A DNA stretch of 64,000 bases from Circinella minor (lineage: Eukaryota > Mucoromycota > Mucoromycetes > Mucorales > Lichtheimiaceae). The translations under genes and the position numbers were made by a program. Position 1 is the stretch's first letter. Every line of letters starts with the position of its first letter. The notes below the pieces were generated by a model. That model saw only the letters and a list, made by a program, of their open reading frames with translations, ran no database searches and was not told the DNA's origin. The stretch lies in NCBI GenBank assembly GCA_016758965.1, contig JAEPRB010000109.1, positions 1-64,000 on the forward strand. Direction: 5' to 3'. Positions 38,916 to 52,345 of the stretch are shown piece after piece.

Positions 38916-40013
38916 AATCAAAAAATAAATATTTAAAAATAACAAAAGTGAAGAAGTTAAAATACAAAAATTAAAACAAGTTAATGAGATAAAAAAAAAA
39001 AAAAAGAAGGAAGAAAAGAAACTTTTATTCTCATAAAATAAACATTTTACCTGTTTTAATGCGATAATAATAGTGAAAAAGGGTCAAAGCAATAAACCAA
39101 AACCAGCTTTTTGTTATTATTGTTGTTGGCTGTTCTGCTATTATTTTTATTACTACTATCCTCCCTTTAAAAAAAAAGCTTGTTTTCTTCATGTATATTT
39201 AAGTTGACTGTGTGTTGTGTGCGGTACCTTTTTTTTAATGTTGAGCCTCAAATTCACCCAAAAAAAAAATTGAAAACAACTTTCCTTTTATAGAAAAGCG
39301 TGTTCTGATTGGCCGGATACGATGGCAGCACCTTTTTTTTCGGGCCCTTTATTACTTTTTGGCATGCACGCCGTTGTGAATAATCTGAAATGCGTGCATG
39401 TGTGTGGCGATACCAATTTGCAAAGGGACGGTCTTTACTTTCAATATATTTTGTTCCGCTTGTTTTTCCTTGGAATTCTAATTGTAAATATAAAACAGCA
39501 GATCACCTCAAAATCACAAGATTAATCATTTTCAAGCTATTCAAACTTGAATATTGAAGAAAATAGAAAACTCCCCAATCATTAAAGAATGTGTGGGGTA
39601 AAACGTGTCTAATGTAGACGTGTTACAAACTGGTTCTACTGTTTAAGTTTAGTTTGCTCTTTGTGTGTATGTGTTATGTATTTATTTTATTTCTAAGATA
39701 TTATAGGTGCAGTAGCACCACGATGAACATGAACATTAATATTCGTGTGATAGATTGATGTGTATGTAATGTATAATTGTGATTTTTTTTTGGCGGAGCT
39801 TTTTAAATGATACTCTGAAAGGTAGTTGGTTGGAGCGGATGATGGAAAATATGAAAAAAATATTTATAAAGACCGAATCAGCTTTTCCTAAAAAAAGACA
39901 GTGAACATATCCGTTTTATATAAAAAAAGGTTCTCGGTCTCTCTCTCTGGATACCCCTAGACGTCTCCCTTTTCTTTCCCGCTTTCTACCTTTTTTTTTT
40001 CTCGTATAGAAAA
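38916..40013. other. Divergent promoter region of RhoGAP and ELO genes
   Basis: About 1.1 kb between two gene starts transcribed away from each other. It contains an inverted CCAAT box (TGATTGGCC near 39307) inside a GC-richer patch (39300-39350) and CT-rich runs just before the ELO start (39950-40010). A 67-codon frame at 39322 has no recognisable domain. Confidence 0.5.
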
Positions 40014-41325
40014 ATGGATTTTGTCAAGCAGCTTGACTTTTCCCAAGAAACGCCATTTGGGTTGCGTTTATATCCTTATTTTGAAAAGGCTTATCAACAA
40101 GTGACAGGTCAAAATGCCTCTGATTTTATCTTTACACCTGGTGTTACACCCTTTTCAACTGTCAATGAAGGTAACTATAGAAATATATAACTTATTCATA
40201 CATATGATATACACATAGGTTGTCAATTACAGAACATACGTTCATCTTGCTTACATCTTAACGATCTACTTCATCTCTTTTCATCTATTCCAGTTGTTGC
40301 TACATGCATCACTTACTTTATTGTCATCTTTGGTGGTCGGTACCTCATGACCAATTTGCCAGCACAGCGATTCCAATATTTGTTTCAACTTCACAACTTA
40401 TTGTTGACTTTGGTTTCCGGTGCTCTTTTGGTTTTATTAGTCGAACAATTGTTCCCTATTCTTTATAACCATGGTTTATTGTATGCTGTTTGCAATCAAG
40501 ATGCTTGGACTCAACAACTCGAATTGCTTTATTATCTTAACTATCTTGTTAAATATTGGGAATTGGCTGATACTGTCTTTTTAGTTGTCAAGAAGAAGAA
40601 ATTGGGTAAGTTTTTTTTTTTTCTTTTTCTTTTTTGTTATGGGAAAATAGTATGATAAAAGTGAAAAGGCTTTTGTAAATATTTATGATCTTGATACTAA
40701 TAAGGGGAAGGGTTATTTGGTTGAAATTGTTTTTTTTTGGGGGGCGACCATTTTTTTCTTTATATTTTAGAATTCTTGCACTATTATCACCATAGTTTAA
40801 CCATGGTTCTTTGCTTCTCTCAATTGGGTGGTAAAACATCAGTTGTAAGTTACAAAAAAAGGAGATGGGGTGATACAAAATGTTAACGCGTTCTTTATAT
40901 TTTGATTGATAATTTCTGTGATCACTGATCCCCGCTTGTCGTTTTACTTTCTTCCATAGTCCTGGGTTCCTATTGTCCTTAACTTAACCGTTCACGTGTT
41001 GATGTATTATTATTACTTCCGCACTGCTGCTGGTGCCAAGATCTGGTGGAAGCGTTATTTGACCACTATGCAAATCACTCAATTCATCATTGATTTGTTT
41101 GCTGTCTATTTCTGTACCTATACTTACTTTGCTTATACTTACTGGCCTCATCTTCCTAACATGGGTTCATGTGCTGGTACTGAAACCTCTGCATTGTTCG
41201 GCTGTGCCCTTTTGAGCTCTTACTTGTTATTGTTCATTAACTTTTACCGTTTGACTTACAATGCCAAGAAGGCTGCTGTTAAGCAACAACAAAATGGTGA
41301 AAAACTAAAGAGCAAGAAGATTTAA
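40014..41325 (+). CDS. ELO2: ELO-family very-long-chain fatty acid elongase (3-ketoacyl-CoA synthase)
   Basis: Four exons: 40014-40170, 40294-40605, 40771-40844 and 40960-41325, giving 302 residues, the usual ELO length. The HxxHH histidine box is LHYYHHSLT with His160, His163 and His164. Other family signatures are KYWELADTVFLVVKKK before it and MYYYYFRTA and WKRYLTTMQITQF after it. About seven hydrophobic segments fit an ER membrane protein, and the Lys-rich C-terminus (KSKKI) resembles an ER-retrieval signal. These enzymes condense malonyl-CoA with long-chain acyl-CoA for sphingolipid and membrane lipid synthesis. Elo2/Elo3-like is my best guess within the family; chain-length preference cannot be read from the sequence. 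Coding sequence is GC-richer and codon-biased, suggesting strong expression. Confidence 0.93.
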
Positions 41326-41612
41326 ATTATTTATTTTGATAATTAATACCAAAAAATACCTTTCTTACTAATTTTTTTAATACAAATTTAACACATATAA
41401 ACATTACATCCTCATAATAATAACCTTCTTCTTCCTCTGTAGTCTGTTTCCTATCTATTCTTCTCACCTTCGAGGGTCTTATCATTACTTTTATATATTA
41501 CATATTACATATTCTTTTTCTTTTGTAATGCCCATTTTTTCCCCTTGTACCGAAAAGCATTTTATATAAAAAAAAATACGTAATATAATTTTTATTATCA
41601 TTATCATTGTCG

Positions 41613-42979
41613 TTATCCTTCCAATTCGAGTAATACATTATACAGAATTTGAGCCGAAGTATCTAGTGGGCCTGGTATACAATAACGTAAACAATCTTGA
41701 CCTCCAACATGGCCATCAGGTCTCAGATCAGTTAATGCTGCCAAATCCACAAATATTCCTCCTGCTGCTTCTACTATTTCTCTTGCCATGGCGTTACGTC
41801 GCCGTAATTCACTCCATCCATAAGGTAACTTAACCAATTCATCATCCATTAAGGACCTATTTAAAGGTGAAGATGCATCATTACAATAAGGATGGCCAAT
41901 AGAAGTTGAACGATAAATAATTAGCATATCAGGTGAAGCTTGACGAATAGTATGCATAGTTTTAACCATTTCTTGAATAAATGTTTCATCATCTTCAATA
42001 ACAGGTGCTCGGTTCAATATCAAAACAGAATAAGCCTTGAGCATTGTTTTGGTTGTGAATGGCCATTGTACAATATCTACAGATGGGTGTCCACCTGCTT
42101 TATCAATTCGACGAATGGTTGATAAAACATCGTTACGCAAATAACGCATACGTGCTTCTGGTTGAGCACATAATGTGTGATCTAATTATAAATTTATTCC
42201 GTTCGGGTGATACTGAATTATTAGTATAGATGTACCAAGTTTTCTACTTATTTCCATATATATATACAGATTATATACCAACATCCAATTTAACTACCTT
42301 TACAATTGAGTTCACCAAAGCATACAGTAGGTCCATCGCGCATTGCGTCTAATAGCACATCATGTAGTTGATATTGAACAAGGTCACCCACTAATAAAAC
42401 ATGACGACCATTTAAAGCATGACACCATCGATTTGGATCTACATATTGCATAGGGGGACACTGGTCTTCTTGTGTTTGCCAGTGATAATTGAGTTGATCT
42501 TTACTACGACATTTTCCATACAGTGGGTCTTGAAAATGTTTTGGCACATGATATCCTTTACCAGGTATCCAATGACCACTTGTCCAGCAATTGATCTTGG
42601 AACGCAATGAGTCGACATCAGCTACTTGGCTACCACGTATCTCTTTGACAGGTCCTAATACAGCTTCTGCTACCTCTTGAGCACGTTTGACATATTGTTC
42701 CTGTAATGTCATTCGTTCGTTTGTACTAAGATGGATAGTAGCATATTTATCATTATGTGAATTTGGTCGTCGATGGGGTGATCTGTACCATGGTAGATCT
42801 AAACTTAGCATTTTGTCATCACTAGTATTACTACTATCAACCGCCACGTTCTCGTCTTCTTGTGGCGCCAACGGTGACAGTGTGGAGGTTCTAGACCGTA
42901 GACTAGTTAGACACTGATATATAAGAGTAGCAATAGCAAGATAGATTAAAAACCTAACACGACGCCATGGTAATGCCAT
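41613..42979 (-). CDS. PC-esterase/TBL-like type II membrane protein with altered catalytic residues
   Basis: Two exons on the minus strand, 42979-42298 and 42181-41613, give 416 residues. A basic N-terminus and single membrane segment (about 8-24) predict a Golgi type II protein. The lumenal part carries the PC-esterase layout: NCWTSGHW, Cys-rich CRSKDQL, a GDS-like block and a C-terminal DxxH-like block followed by YCIPGPLDTSAQILYNVL. In active relatives these read GDS and DCxHW. Here they are GDL (198-200; codon 42382-42380) and DCLR (390-393; codon 41687-41685), so both the nucleophile Ser and the catalytic His are missing. Active relatives acetylate or modify cell-surface polysaccharides. 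This copy is probably non-catalytic or binds ligand only. It overlaps no neighbour; ELO ends 288 bases away in convergent orientation. Confidence 0.8.
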
Positions 42980-43156
42980 CCGGGTTATATTTATGTATGT
43001 ATATATATATATATCAAAAGGGGTTAAGGAGTGAAGGAAATAAAGAAAAAAATAAAATAAAAAAAAGAAAGTGGCGGTTGCCAAAAACAACTTAAAAAAA
43101 GGCTTTAAACCATACATTACTATATTTACTAATTTTGGAACAATATGTGTATATAT

Positions 43157-45206
43157 TTAAACAAGACTAAAATCTTCAAGTCGACGCTCTTGTATTAGAA
43201 CGTGTTGTTGATGACATTTTAATCGACTATTATTATTATAACTATTATCATTAATGTTATCATTATTATTACTAGTACTAGTTGTATTATCACCATATAA
43301 TAAGATGAATGGATCGGTTGACTGTTGTACCGTTATTACCGTTTCATCACTTGATGTCGATGTAGTTTGTTGCTGTTGCTGTTGTTGATTATTCCTGCTA
43401 TTATACAAATCCACAAGATCAATTTCACCTGATGGATAAACTTGATGGCGATGACGAGTAGTACTACTTGAACTATTACGAATTGTTGTTGCCGTGCTGG
43501 ATCGTCTTTGTAGTTGTTGACGACGATCCCAACTATCTGATTCCGTTTCTTGTTCTTCTCTCAGTATACTTGTATCATAATCAGGTAATTCTTCTGCACC
43601 TTTAGTGATACTTGAATAGCTTGGTAATGTATCTTCTTCCGTTTCGGTGACTGATACATTTTTGGTCAAATGAAATGGTAACCCAATACAAATAGGCGCA
43701 ATCGTATTATTCTTCTTTTTTTTATCATATTTACTGTTCTTGCTGTTACAAGAAATGTTACTATTCGAGGTAGCTGGATGAATTATCAACCGAATATAAT
43801 GTCTGATTTCAAGAAATGGTGAATCCAATGAGAATGATAGTGTATCTTTAGATATGGTGGTAGATGGTGCATAAAATTGAGCTGTATCAACAATACATGA
43901 AGACGGAAGTTGATCTTTGTTGGGAATATTACAATTTTTCATATAAGGTAATGATTTTACACGATGGGAAGTATTTTCCTTTATTGCTTTCGCAGTTACT
44001 TCAGGTGTTGTTGTCAATGATTGAATAGTTTGTATAGGAAATGAAAATGCTATAGGTGTTTCTAATGGCGGATGAAGATATGTTGATGGTTCGTTATATG
44101 TCACAGTTAAATGTCGTTTTGTCAGTCGATCACTGAATGCCATGGGTGATTCTGTTAGTAAAACCATGGCTGGATTTTCGTCACTAGAAAAAAAAATCAA
44201 GATGTACACATATAGGAGAGAAATAAAATAAGAATTTAGCTTCAAAACTAATAATATATTTTTTCGGGTATATTCATCAAAATATGTTACCTATTTTCAT
44301 AATGATAAAAACTTTGTTGTACAACATCCACTTCAATTTTGGATATACCCATGATACGAAGTGAACCTGACGATGATGTAGAAGATATGGAATCATCATC
44401 ATCATCATCTATTGGAGTACTTGTATCTTGTTTTAAGAGTCGTATGATACCATCAAACTCAAGTAACCCCTGATCAAGCGATACCCATTTTGGTACCTTG
44501 AACTCCCAAATGAAATAATAATTATCTCTTTGTGCTGTACCACGCATAGGAATACGAGGACAGACATAACCAGCTACTTGACCCGAAGCAACATCTTGTG
44601 GCATCAGTGTTTTTTCCAAGATAACTTCTTTTTCTGCCCGGATTGGCTTTTTGTTTAGTTTGCTATTATTTGGAATGATTTTAGCAATGACAGTGTATCG
44701 TATATCCACGAATTTAGATTTGAATGTTGGGTATAAATGACCGGGTATTGTTATTTCAAAGCCTATTGATAATGTTATGTTATCTCTCTTTCTCTCCTGT
44801 AAACTTATATGTATGATTATTATTATTATTGGTGATCATTACCTAGTTCGGTGACACCACTTGGTAAAGTAGCTTCTTTAAGCAAAACACTTTTCGATTT
44901 TCGAAAAGTTTTACGAGCATTCATACGTTCTGCCAAGATGGAATGTTGAGATTTTAAAGGGTCCCGCCATGTTAATTCTGTATGACCCACAAATTTGATT
45001 TCAATATGATTGACTTTGGTTGGATAAGATGCCACAATACGTAATTTGCCTCGTAATTTTTGTCGACGTGGATTAGTAGCTTTAGAAAGTGTCAATAAAG
45101 AATCGCCTTTGGTTTGTCGACTGGAAGGTCTTGCAGCAAAAAACTGTACGCTGTCAGGAAAGAAAAGATCAATTGCAATGATACCACCATTGACATTCAT
45201 ATTCAT
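43157..45206 (-). CDS. Alpha-arrestin-like trafficking adaptor
   Basis: Three exons on the minus strand: 45206-44843, 44762-44291 and 44183-43157, giving 620 residues. The N-terminal arrestin fold is suggested by SVQFFAARPSS, LRGKLRIVASYPTKVNHIEIKFVGHTELTW and LPSGVTELGFEITIPGHLYPTF. A second arrestin block includes RYTVIAKI and LTVTYNEPSTYLHPP. Two LPxY motifs (LPSY and LPDY, about residues 460-490) resemble the PPxY/LPxY motifs through which alpha-arrestins recruit Rsp5/Nedd4 ubiquitin ligases. The C-terminus is Gln/Asn/Ser-rich and disordered. The usual role is ubiquitin-dependent endocytosis of plasma-membrane transporters. The gene lies 178 bases upstream of the PC-esterase-like gene on the same strand. 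Confidence 0.82.
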
Positions 45207-46015
45207 ATTAGATTATTATTTAATTTATTTGTTGTTATTATAGTATTAAAAGCATTAGTTATGTATAACTTGTTATATAAGCTGGAAGAAAGAAGAAATA
45301 ATAATAATAGTAAAAATGAGAAAGAGAGGAAAAAAGAGAGAGGTACAACAACAGGAACATATAAAGAATAGTGTAAGACCAAACTACTGTTACAGATCAT
45401 TAATAACAAAAGCCGTTGTGGAACGTTTAGAAAAAAAGTAGGCGGAGCCGAGCTATGGAGATCTGCTAACTTTTTTTTTCCCACAGGAACGATGATTCAC
45501 GCGTTAAAGCAAGAGTTTCTATCCAACTACTGTTACTAAAGATACCAGTTGCATATCTTCTTTACACTTCCTTCTTCAAGGAGTGGGAAAGATAGACATT
45601 CTCTTTTCGGTTTCGAATATACCATGTCTCTGATTCGTGCTCTGATAATATAAAAATAGTAATAATAATAATAATATATGAAGAAAAATAATATGTAATA
45701 AAACTTTTTCTTAGTTTCACATCCGGGCTCATCAGTTTTGTTATATTAAAAATTATTTTTGTGTGACATAATACCACATTGATTATACCCAGTGAAGCAA
45801 TAATCTAGTATAATATTAATGGTCACCTTCCACGATAACAGAATTGTTTTTTCTAACATACTAGTACTCAATAGCACTACTACGTTTAGTAAAATAAAAA
45901 ATCACAAAGGTTAGTGAAATATACAATATTAGGGAGGTTATGTTTACTTTTTTTTTTTTTTTTTACGTACTAAGGAAAATTGCTGAATATAGATCCGATG
46001 CGGGTTTAGTAAGTT

Positions 46016-46033
46016 ACATGTACATGTACATGT
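46016..46033. repeat. Palindromic ACATGT triplet
   Basis: Three tandem ACATGT units form an 18-base perfect palindrome in otherwise featureless intergenic DNA. Confidence 0.85.
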
Positions 46034-49000
46034 TTATAGTTTAATTTTTTTTTTTGGGCAGAGTAGTATACAGGTAATTTACTTATCGCGCAATTGGATG
46101 CTGACCTCGGAATTTCGATCTGCGTTTACTTGCATTTGACAGCTCTGCGTTTTGACATTTAAAGAGAATAAATTAAAAGAAACCTGTTTTGTTTTTCAAG
46201 TTGTTATTTTACTTCCTGGTTAAAATTGATTTATTTATCAACTATTATGAATGGCTTAACTTTTTAACTTTTATCACGATAAGTTTGATTTTTAAAAAAA
46301 AAAATGCTCTGTTTAATTACTGTGGTAACTATCAAATAAAAATATATTAAATGGGTGTAATTTGTGTATCTACCAAATTGGTACGTAGACTTCAGTCAAC
46401 AAAAATGTTACAATGAAAAGAGTATATATATTTTATTAAGTGCGCATCGTGCTTGTTCCCGTATTTGTATAATCAGTACTACAAGAAATAAAAGGACTAA
46501 AATAAAAAGAAGTTGAACAATAAAAAATTCAATTAAAATAGATTATGAGAAAAATTTATGATCAAGTAGGCTAGGTTGTTGACCAATAGCTGTTACAAGG
46601 GCACACAGACTATAATTAATACCAATCAGACTAACTACATTACTAATTACATGCTACTGCCACAATATATATAAAATTAGCCCGATACATATACTTAACA
46701 AGTAGTATGTAAAAGAGGATATAGTGAAACTGGGAGATTTATATTTCCTGTTATCAATCCATTTGTGGATATTTAATTTATTAGAATGTGAAGATAAAAA
46801 AAAAAAAAAGGGAAACGGCTTTTTTTTTACTAATAAAAGCAGTAAAATAAATAAATTGGATAGAGCTATGGTAGCGAGAAAAATAGAAAAGGAGGTTTAT
46901 TTGAAAGAAATAAAATATATACTTTAGAATCATGGATGTATTATCTAAAAAAAAAAAAAAATCGAATTCCCTTTGCTGCTACTTTTTTACAATACTCGTG
47001 AGCTTTTACTGATAAATGGTATTACTCACTGATAATCTTTGTTACACAGTTGATAAGTTTCGCCCCGCGGCGACTGGTATATTTTACCGCTTTTGATCTA
47101 TTTAAAACACTCAACTTTTTTTTTTCTATTTATTTGCGCTACGTACTTCTATTGTTGTCATTACAGAGAAAGTTTACCACAGTATCTGGAGTCGAGTAAT
47201 ATATATCGAATAAGATGAATGATTAATACAAAGTATCGTTTGAACATGCAGTGACAAAAAAAATCTATAAGTTGTTGAAATAAGCTAGAAAGAAACATTT
47301 TCATTTATGAAAATACACATATTATATCTTTATCTCACTTATCTATTTGCCTATAGTGGAGCACTTTGAAATCGGGAAAAAAAAGTTAGTAAATAATATA
47401 TACCTATAACGGTTACTTATAATATTTCTTGATTAATCTCTTATCAAGAATTACTATTTTATATTATTCTATTAATCGACCACATCACATTAACAGATAA
47501 TCGAGGTAAGCTGGAAAGCATTGGAAATAGGTAAATGCATAATTTCAAAGATGGAATTATTAGAAATATTCCATGTAATACATTCAAATAATAAAACTCT
47601 TTTGAACTATGATAATGATCAAAGTATTCTAAAGAGTACACTGGTGCCTGAATAATGATAAATTTGTACGACTGTTATAATCTATTTATTGTATACTAAC
47701 TTGTTATTACTGAGTACCAAGAGTCGATAAATCGTATTAGTTCGGTGTGTAGTAACGATTACTCAGATAATTTTTTATGATAGGGGGGTCAAAATTGTAT
47801 CGATTAAACGGATAGTTGTAAAAGGGGTGTCAATATGGCTAACATATTATTTGAAGAGGTGATGATTTACTACAAAACTCTAAACTTTTTATAATACTTA
47901 ATGTACTTTATTATTTACTTTTCTAAAATAATAGAAATCATAAAATTTTATCAAATAGATAATACTGTTGCTGTTACGTATAAATAGAATTTACAGTGAT
48001 ATACGATCTCGTGAATAATTTAAAATATGTAGGTTTTAAACTGTTAAAATTCGAGCTAGAATGACGGAATAACTTACCGTACGTATTACAGTATGCGACA
48101 TCAATTTAAAATTCTACATGTACTCGTCAAGTATGAAACTCCATATAAGACTGATGAATTATTAAATATACGAATTGGACTTATTACAGAGACTTGTCGA
48201 TGGTAAACCTGGCTATTTTTTATGATGGTAGCGGTTTCCATCAATGTTATCATTAAATTATACTACTTGGCTTTATATAGACAGCGATAAAATAAAATAG
48301 TTTTATTTACTTTTTACACTCCCTCCCCCCTTTGTCTCCCTCCTACCCGCTTATTGGCGTTATTTACATTTATGACGACATAGACAAGAATCTTCTTTGT
48401 GTATTATTTTCTTCTATATCAACGATTTAACTTATACGAGACAAAACAAACAATTAAAGCAACGATGTAGATTAAATATCTATGTTTGTTACTTTCCTGA
48501 ACCAACAAATATTTCCCCTAATAATGCATTGAAGAGTTTCAATTTACCATAAACTCCAGTTTTGTTCAGACATACGATATATCAAGTGATGATAAGGTTG
48601 CACTCTAATGAATGATTCACGAGCTTCCTTATTGTCATCTTAGAGAGATATAATAATGGTAAATTAATATTATATAGCTCTATTAAAAGCAAATGATTAT
48701 TTTGGGTTTTCTATATAATTTTTATAATGAGTTACGCATGTAATAGTACTATTATATTATATGTTTTTTCCTGACTTTTTTTTCACAGATAAAAACTTAT
48801 GGTTGTTCGTAAGGATATCAATGCATTATCTAGATTTTAGATCACACATCTTATACTCCTATTCTTATACAATTTCTTTGTCCTTTTTTTTTTTTACATA
48901 TTTCAATATTATCCAAATCCAGTACAATGATGTACACATGTACATAATAAAAAAACGATATGATAATCGAATAATAGTATAGTTATTTACATGAGATTTC

Positions 49001-51499
49001 TTTTCTTTTCGATTTAAGTAATAAAAATACGATGATCATCTACTATGAGAAAAAGAAACAACACGAGGGGGTGAGGCTTAGCAGGTGCTGTTGTCAAAAC
49101 GTATTCCTTTGTAGTATATTACTGTATTTGTAGATACAACATAATATAATCGAAGCGATTTTTATTATTTATTGGAAGATAATCTATTTATGTATTATTA
49201 CTAGAAAAGAACCGAGTAGAACAAAAAGGCCAAGTAATTAGTATTCTTTTACAAATTCAAATTATTATTATGAATGTTTTCATAGAATCAAAAAGTATAT
49301 TTAAGAATGTTATGGAAGCTAATGTAACTAGTTTAAAGAATCGAAAATCCAAAGAACCTTTTAATGAACCTGTACTTATTTTCTTGTTTTGAGCATCTAC
49401 AAATCGTCATAATGAATAGTACTTGATGAATATTAATTGGCTACCAGCTGTTATTATGGTAATTATTGGACATAGATAAAGGTTTCTTTTTGCACAAGTG
49501 CACATGGACTTGGTTGCTTCTACAATTACAAATTATAAAATAAAGAAAAATTTAACATATATGTTAAGAAGCATGATAATTAAAGTTATATATATATATC
49601 TATTATTCTTACAGCTAATTGCGTCATACTGATTGCAGAAACATTACAATGATGCAATAAAAGATTGTTTGTATGAGTTAAAAAGATTATTTATTTATTA
49701 TTATGTTTCTTATAATGGTTGGTTTCCACCTCCTCTTTATTATTGCTCTTGGGGGAGGGACTTCTTTCAGAGAAGTGAAAAGAATGTCTATATATACAGT
49801 TTTTAGAACATATTTTACTCATAATAAAGTTTTCTTAATAAAAACATTGCTCAGCATAGCAATTATGTATAGTATCAACACAATTCTATATCAATTTTTA
49901 AAAAGAAAAAAAAAGGGAGGGGGCGTTTAGTTTCAGGAGTTTAGATGACGTGTGATATCCTACCATCTATATTAATATACTTCACCCTTTTGCTATTTTT
50001 TTTTTTGATAGTGTATGATCAAAGTCTAAGAGAGAATAGGAAGGGAAAGAAGGAGTATATAGTAGATCTTGAAAGGGGGGGGGATACGGAACAATAATAT
50101 AAGATTACTATTGTAAGTAATCTCCAGACACATAAATTTTTGCCATGATTGTTGGGAGTGACGCATAACTCTTTTTTGCAGCACACTGGATAATTTATTA
50201 TTTATATTAGATGCCTTCATTAATATGTAATACTGCGCAGCGACCATCAAGTTAATATGCGGGTCACAGCATAATTTATTATTGTGTATTGTTGTCTGTG
50301 CTCTAATTTTTTCCGGTTGTGGTGGAGTACAAACAATCAAACTTTCAACAAGATGAGAAAAGAACTCACTCACACGCCATATCAACCTGTTTTCCATTAT
50401 TTTTCGCACGCAAAAACGTAAAACATATTGTGCTACTGCATAAAAATATATATACATATACATGATATAATAATAATAATAATCTTGATCTTTAGATTTT
50501 TTTATTATTATTATCTATTACTGATATCATCCTTGCATTATTTAGAATAAAATGCTACAATCATCGATACTAACGTTAAAAGGAAACTATAGGGGAGGTT
50601 TCATTTTTGCATTTTTTCCTTTTCCGGGGTGATGACACTTTGGTTGGATGATGCGGTCGTTTTATTGTGATTAATGAATGACAATTAAAAAGAAAACATC
50701 AGGTGAAGAAAAAAAAAATGCTTTTCTAACGAGTTAGAAGTTAAAAAAAAATAAATGATCAGGGTTTTGAATTGTACAACGATACAACTAACCTCCGCAT
50801 TACCCTTCTTTTTTTTTTTTGACTCCTTTATCGTCTCAGCTTTTTTTTTTTCTTTTTTCATTCTTCCGCACTTAATTATAATTTTTAATTGTGATAATGC
50901 CAAGTACTTCAGGTGATACCATTTGTGGCACATCTTCCGTGATGTATTAGAGAGAGAGAAAGATGAGCGGGCATACTGCTGGGTTAAAAAAAGAAAAAGC
51001 TTGTTGCATTTGACTCTACAATTTTTTAGGCAAGACCCAGATTGATTGTAGTACAAACTATAATTTTTTTTTTGGGGGGGGGAGATGGAAGAGAAGGGAG
51101 TAAAATAGAAAAAAACTATTATACCAATCAATCAACTTAAAGTAAGAAATTAGTCCGTTGATTGTGTAACATCGACTTGATCAATGCTTTTTTTTCATTG
51201 TCCACTCTGAATTAAATTGATTTCTATTTTTTTTTTTTTTTTGTGCAATTGAATGTTAAGATCATGTCAATTGTCCTTTTTTTCCATGAGTTTCTATGAA
51301 TAAAATATCAACATCTAGAATTTATAAATGAATAATTGATCTTTTTTTTTTAAAAAAAATCGCGTGATTAAAATGTTGTCAGAAAATAAAATAAAATAAC
51401 GAGTATATTATCTTGAATATAGTAAATTTATTCATGAAAAAAAAAATATTAAATATGCAAAGAGGAAAGAAAAAAAAAAAAGATTGGGTGATTTTGTGC

Positions 51500-51501
<2 letters not shown>

Positions 51502-51537
<36 letters not shown>
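51502..51537. repeat. 36-base poly(T) tract
   Basis: Uninterrupted T homopolymer about 340 bases beyond the stop of the minus-strand bZIP gene. Confidence 0.9.
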
Positions 51538-51538
<1 letters not shown>

Positions 51539-51871
51539 AGAAGATATATACAAAATAAAACTATTTAAAATTTGTTCTTGTGGTGGGTTAAAAGAATGGT
51601 AAACTTTTCCCTTTTTTTTTTTTGATGGTTCATCATATTATATATGAAAGAAAAGAGAGGGTTAGGGGTATTTGAATTGAAAATGCTTGTTTTGAGAGAA
51701 AGAGTAAAGGGACATATATGTATAATAATGATAATATTGACAAACTGTTGATGATATATAGTAAAAAAAAAAAAAAAAAAGGAATTGTTATTTATATAAA
51801 ATGTGAATGTAAAATTGTTGGTATAATAATAATAAAAAGGTATGCAAAAAAAAAAAAAAGAATAATAAATT

Positions 51872-52345
51872 TTATGATGTAGAAATAGATTGTGGTGAAG
51901 ATGGCATAAGAGATTTGCATAAATTCCTCAATACTTCATTGTCTTCATGCGCTTTTGTTAATTCTTGCTGCAGGGTTGCATTTTCTGCTGACATGTGTGC
52001 AAGTTTTGCTGCCATGGCTTTCATACTGGCTTGCTTTTTAGCACGATATTTCGCAGATGCGATCTTATTTCGATGGCGTCGTTCATCAAGTGTTACTGAG
52101 GATGCTGTTGGTAATAAATGACTTGTAAGTTGATGTTGTTGATGATGATTATCATAATGGTAATTATAATACTGATCGTTGCTTGCTTCTGAAAAAACAG
52201 GAGAAGGTGGTGGAGAATTGGGTGCACCAATGGTAGAATCGGGTGGAGATAATAATTGATCTTGATGTTTGGATGGTGGAGAAGAATAATGGTTATTGGT
52301 GTCTGATGAAATGATAGCGTCAATAGACATACAGCGATGAGACAT
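51872..52345 (-). CDS. bZIP transcription factor
   Basis: A single exon of 157 residues. The N-terminal half is Ser/Pro/His/Gln-rich, as in an activation region. The bZIP domain spans about 87-143: basic region RRHRNKIASAKYRAKK with the signature N93-x7-R101, then a heptad zipper (MAAKLAHMSAENATLQQELTKAHEDNEVLRNL). Family members bind ACGT-core or related palindromes as dimers in the nucleus. The frame stays open upstream to 52549, but that part is Phe/Lys homopolymer; Met 52345 is where real composition begins. Short mucoromycete bZIP proteins of this type are not well studied, so targets are unknown. Confidence 0.88.
   Translation of the reverse strand: MSHRCMSIDAIISSDTNNHYSSPPSKHQDQLLSPPDSTIGAPNSPPPSPVFSEASNDQYYNYHYDNHHQQHQLTSHLLPTASSVTLDERRHRNKIASAKYRAKKQASMKAMAAKLAHMSAENATLQQELTKAHEDNEVLRNLCKSLMPSSPQSISTS

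Larger units (their letters stand above)
45207..51871. other. 6.7-kb gene-poor intergenic region
   Basis: No gene is supported across this stretch, the longest such gap in the window. It is AT-rich throughout, with TACGTA palindromes at 45964, 46382, 47140, 47975 and 48080, an ACATGT triple repeat at 46016-46033, a T10A8 tract at 51342 and a 36-base poly(T) at 51502. A small GC-richer patch near 46085-46160 and the minus-strand frame at 50026-50463 (145 codons) may be decayed coding sequence, but I recognise no domain in either. Confidence 0.5.

Noticed and set aside
39322..39525. 67-codon frame in the RhoGAP-ELO divergent promoter
   Set aside because: Lies in the GC-richer promoter patch; no domain, and placement argues for regulatory DNA.
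50026..50463. 145-codon minus-strand frame
   Set aside because: Longest frame in the gene-poor region, but ends are AT-homopolymer products and no domain or splice partners are visible.
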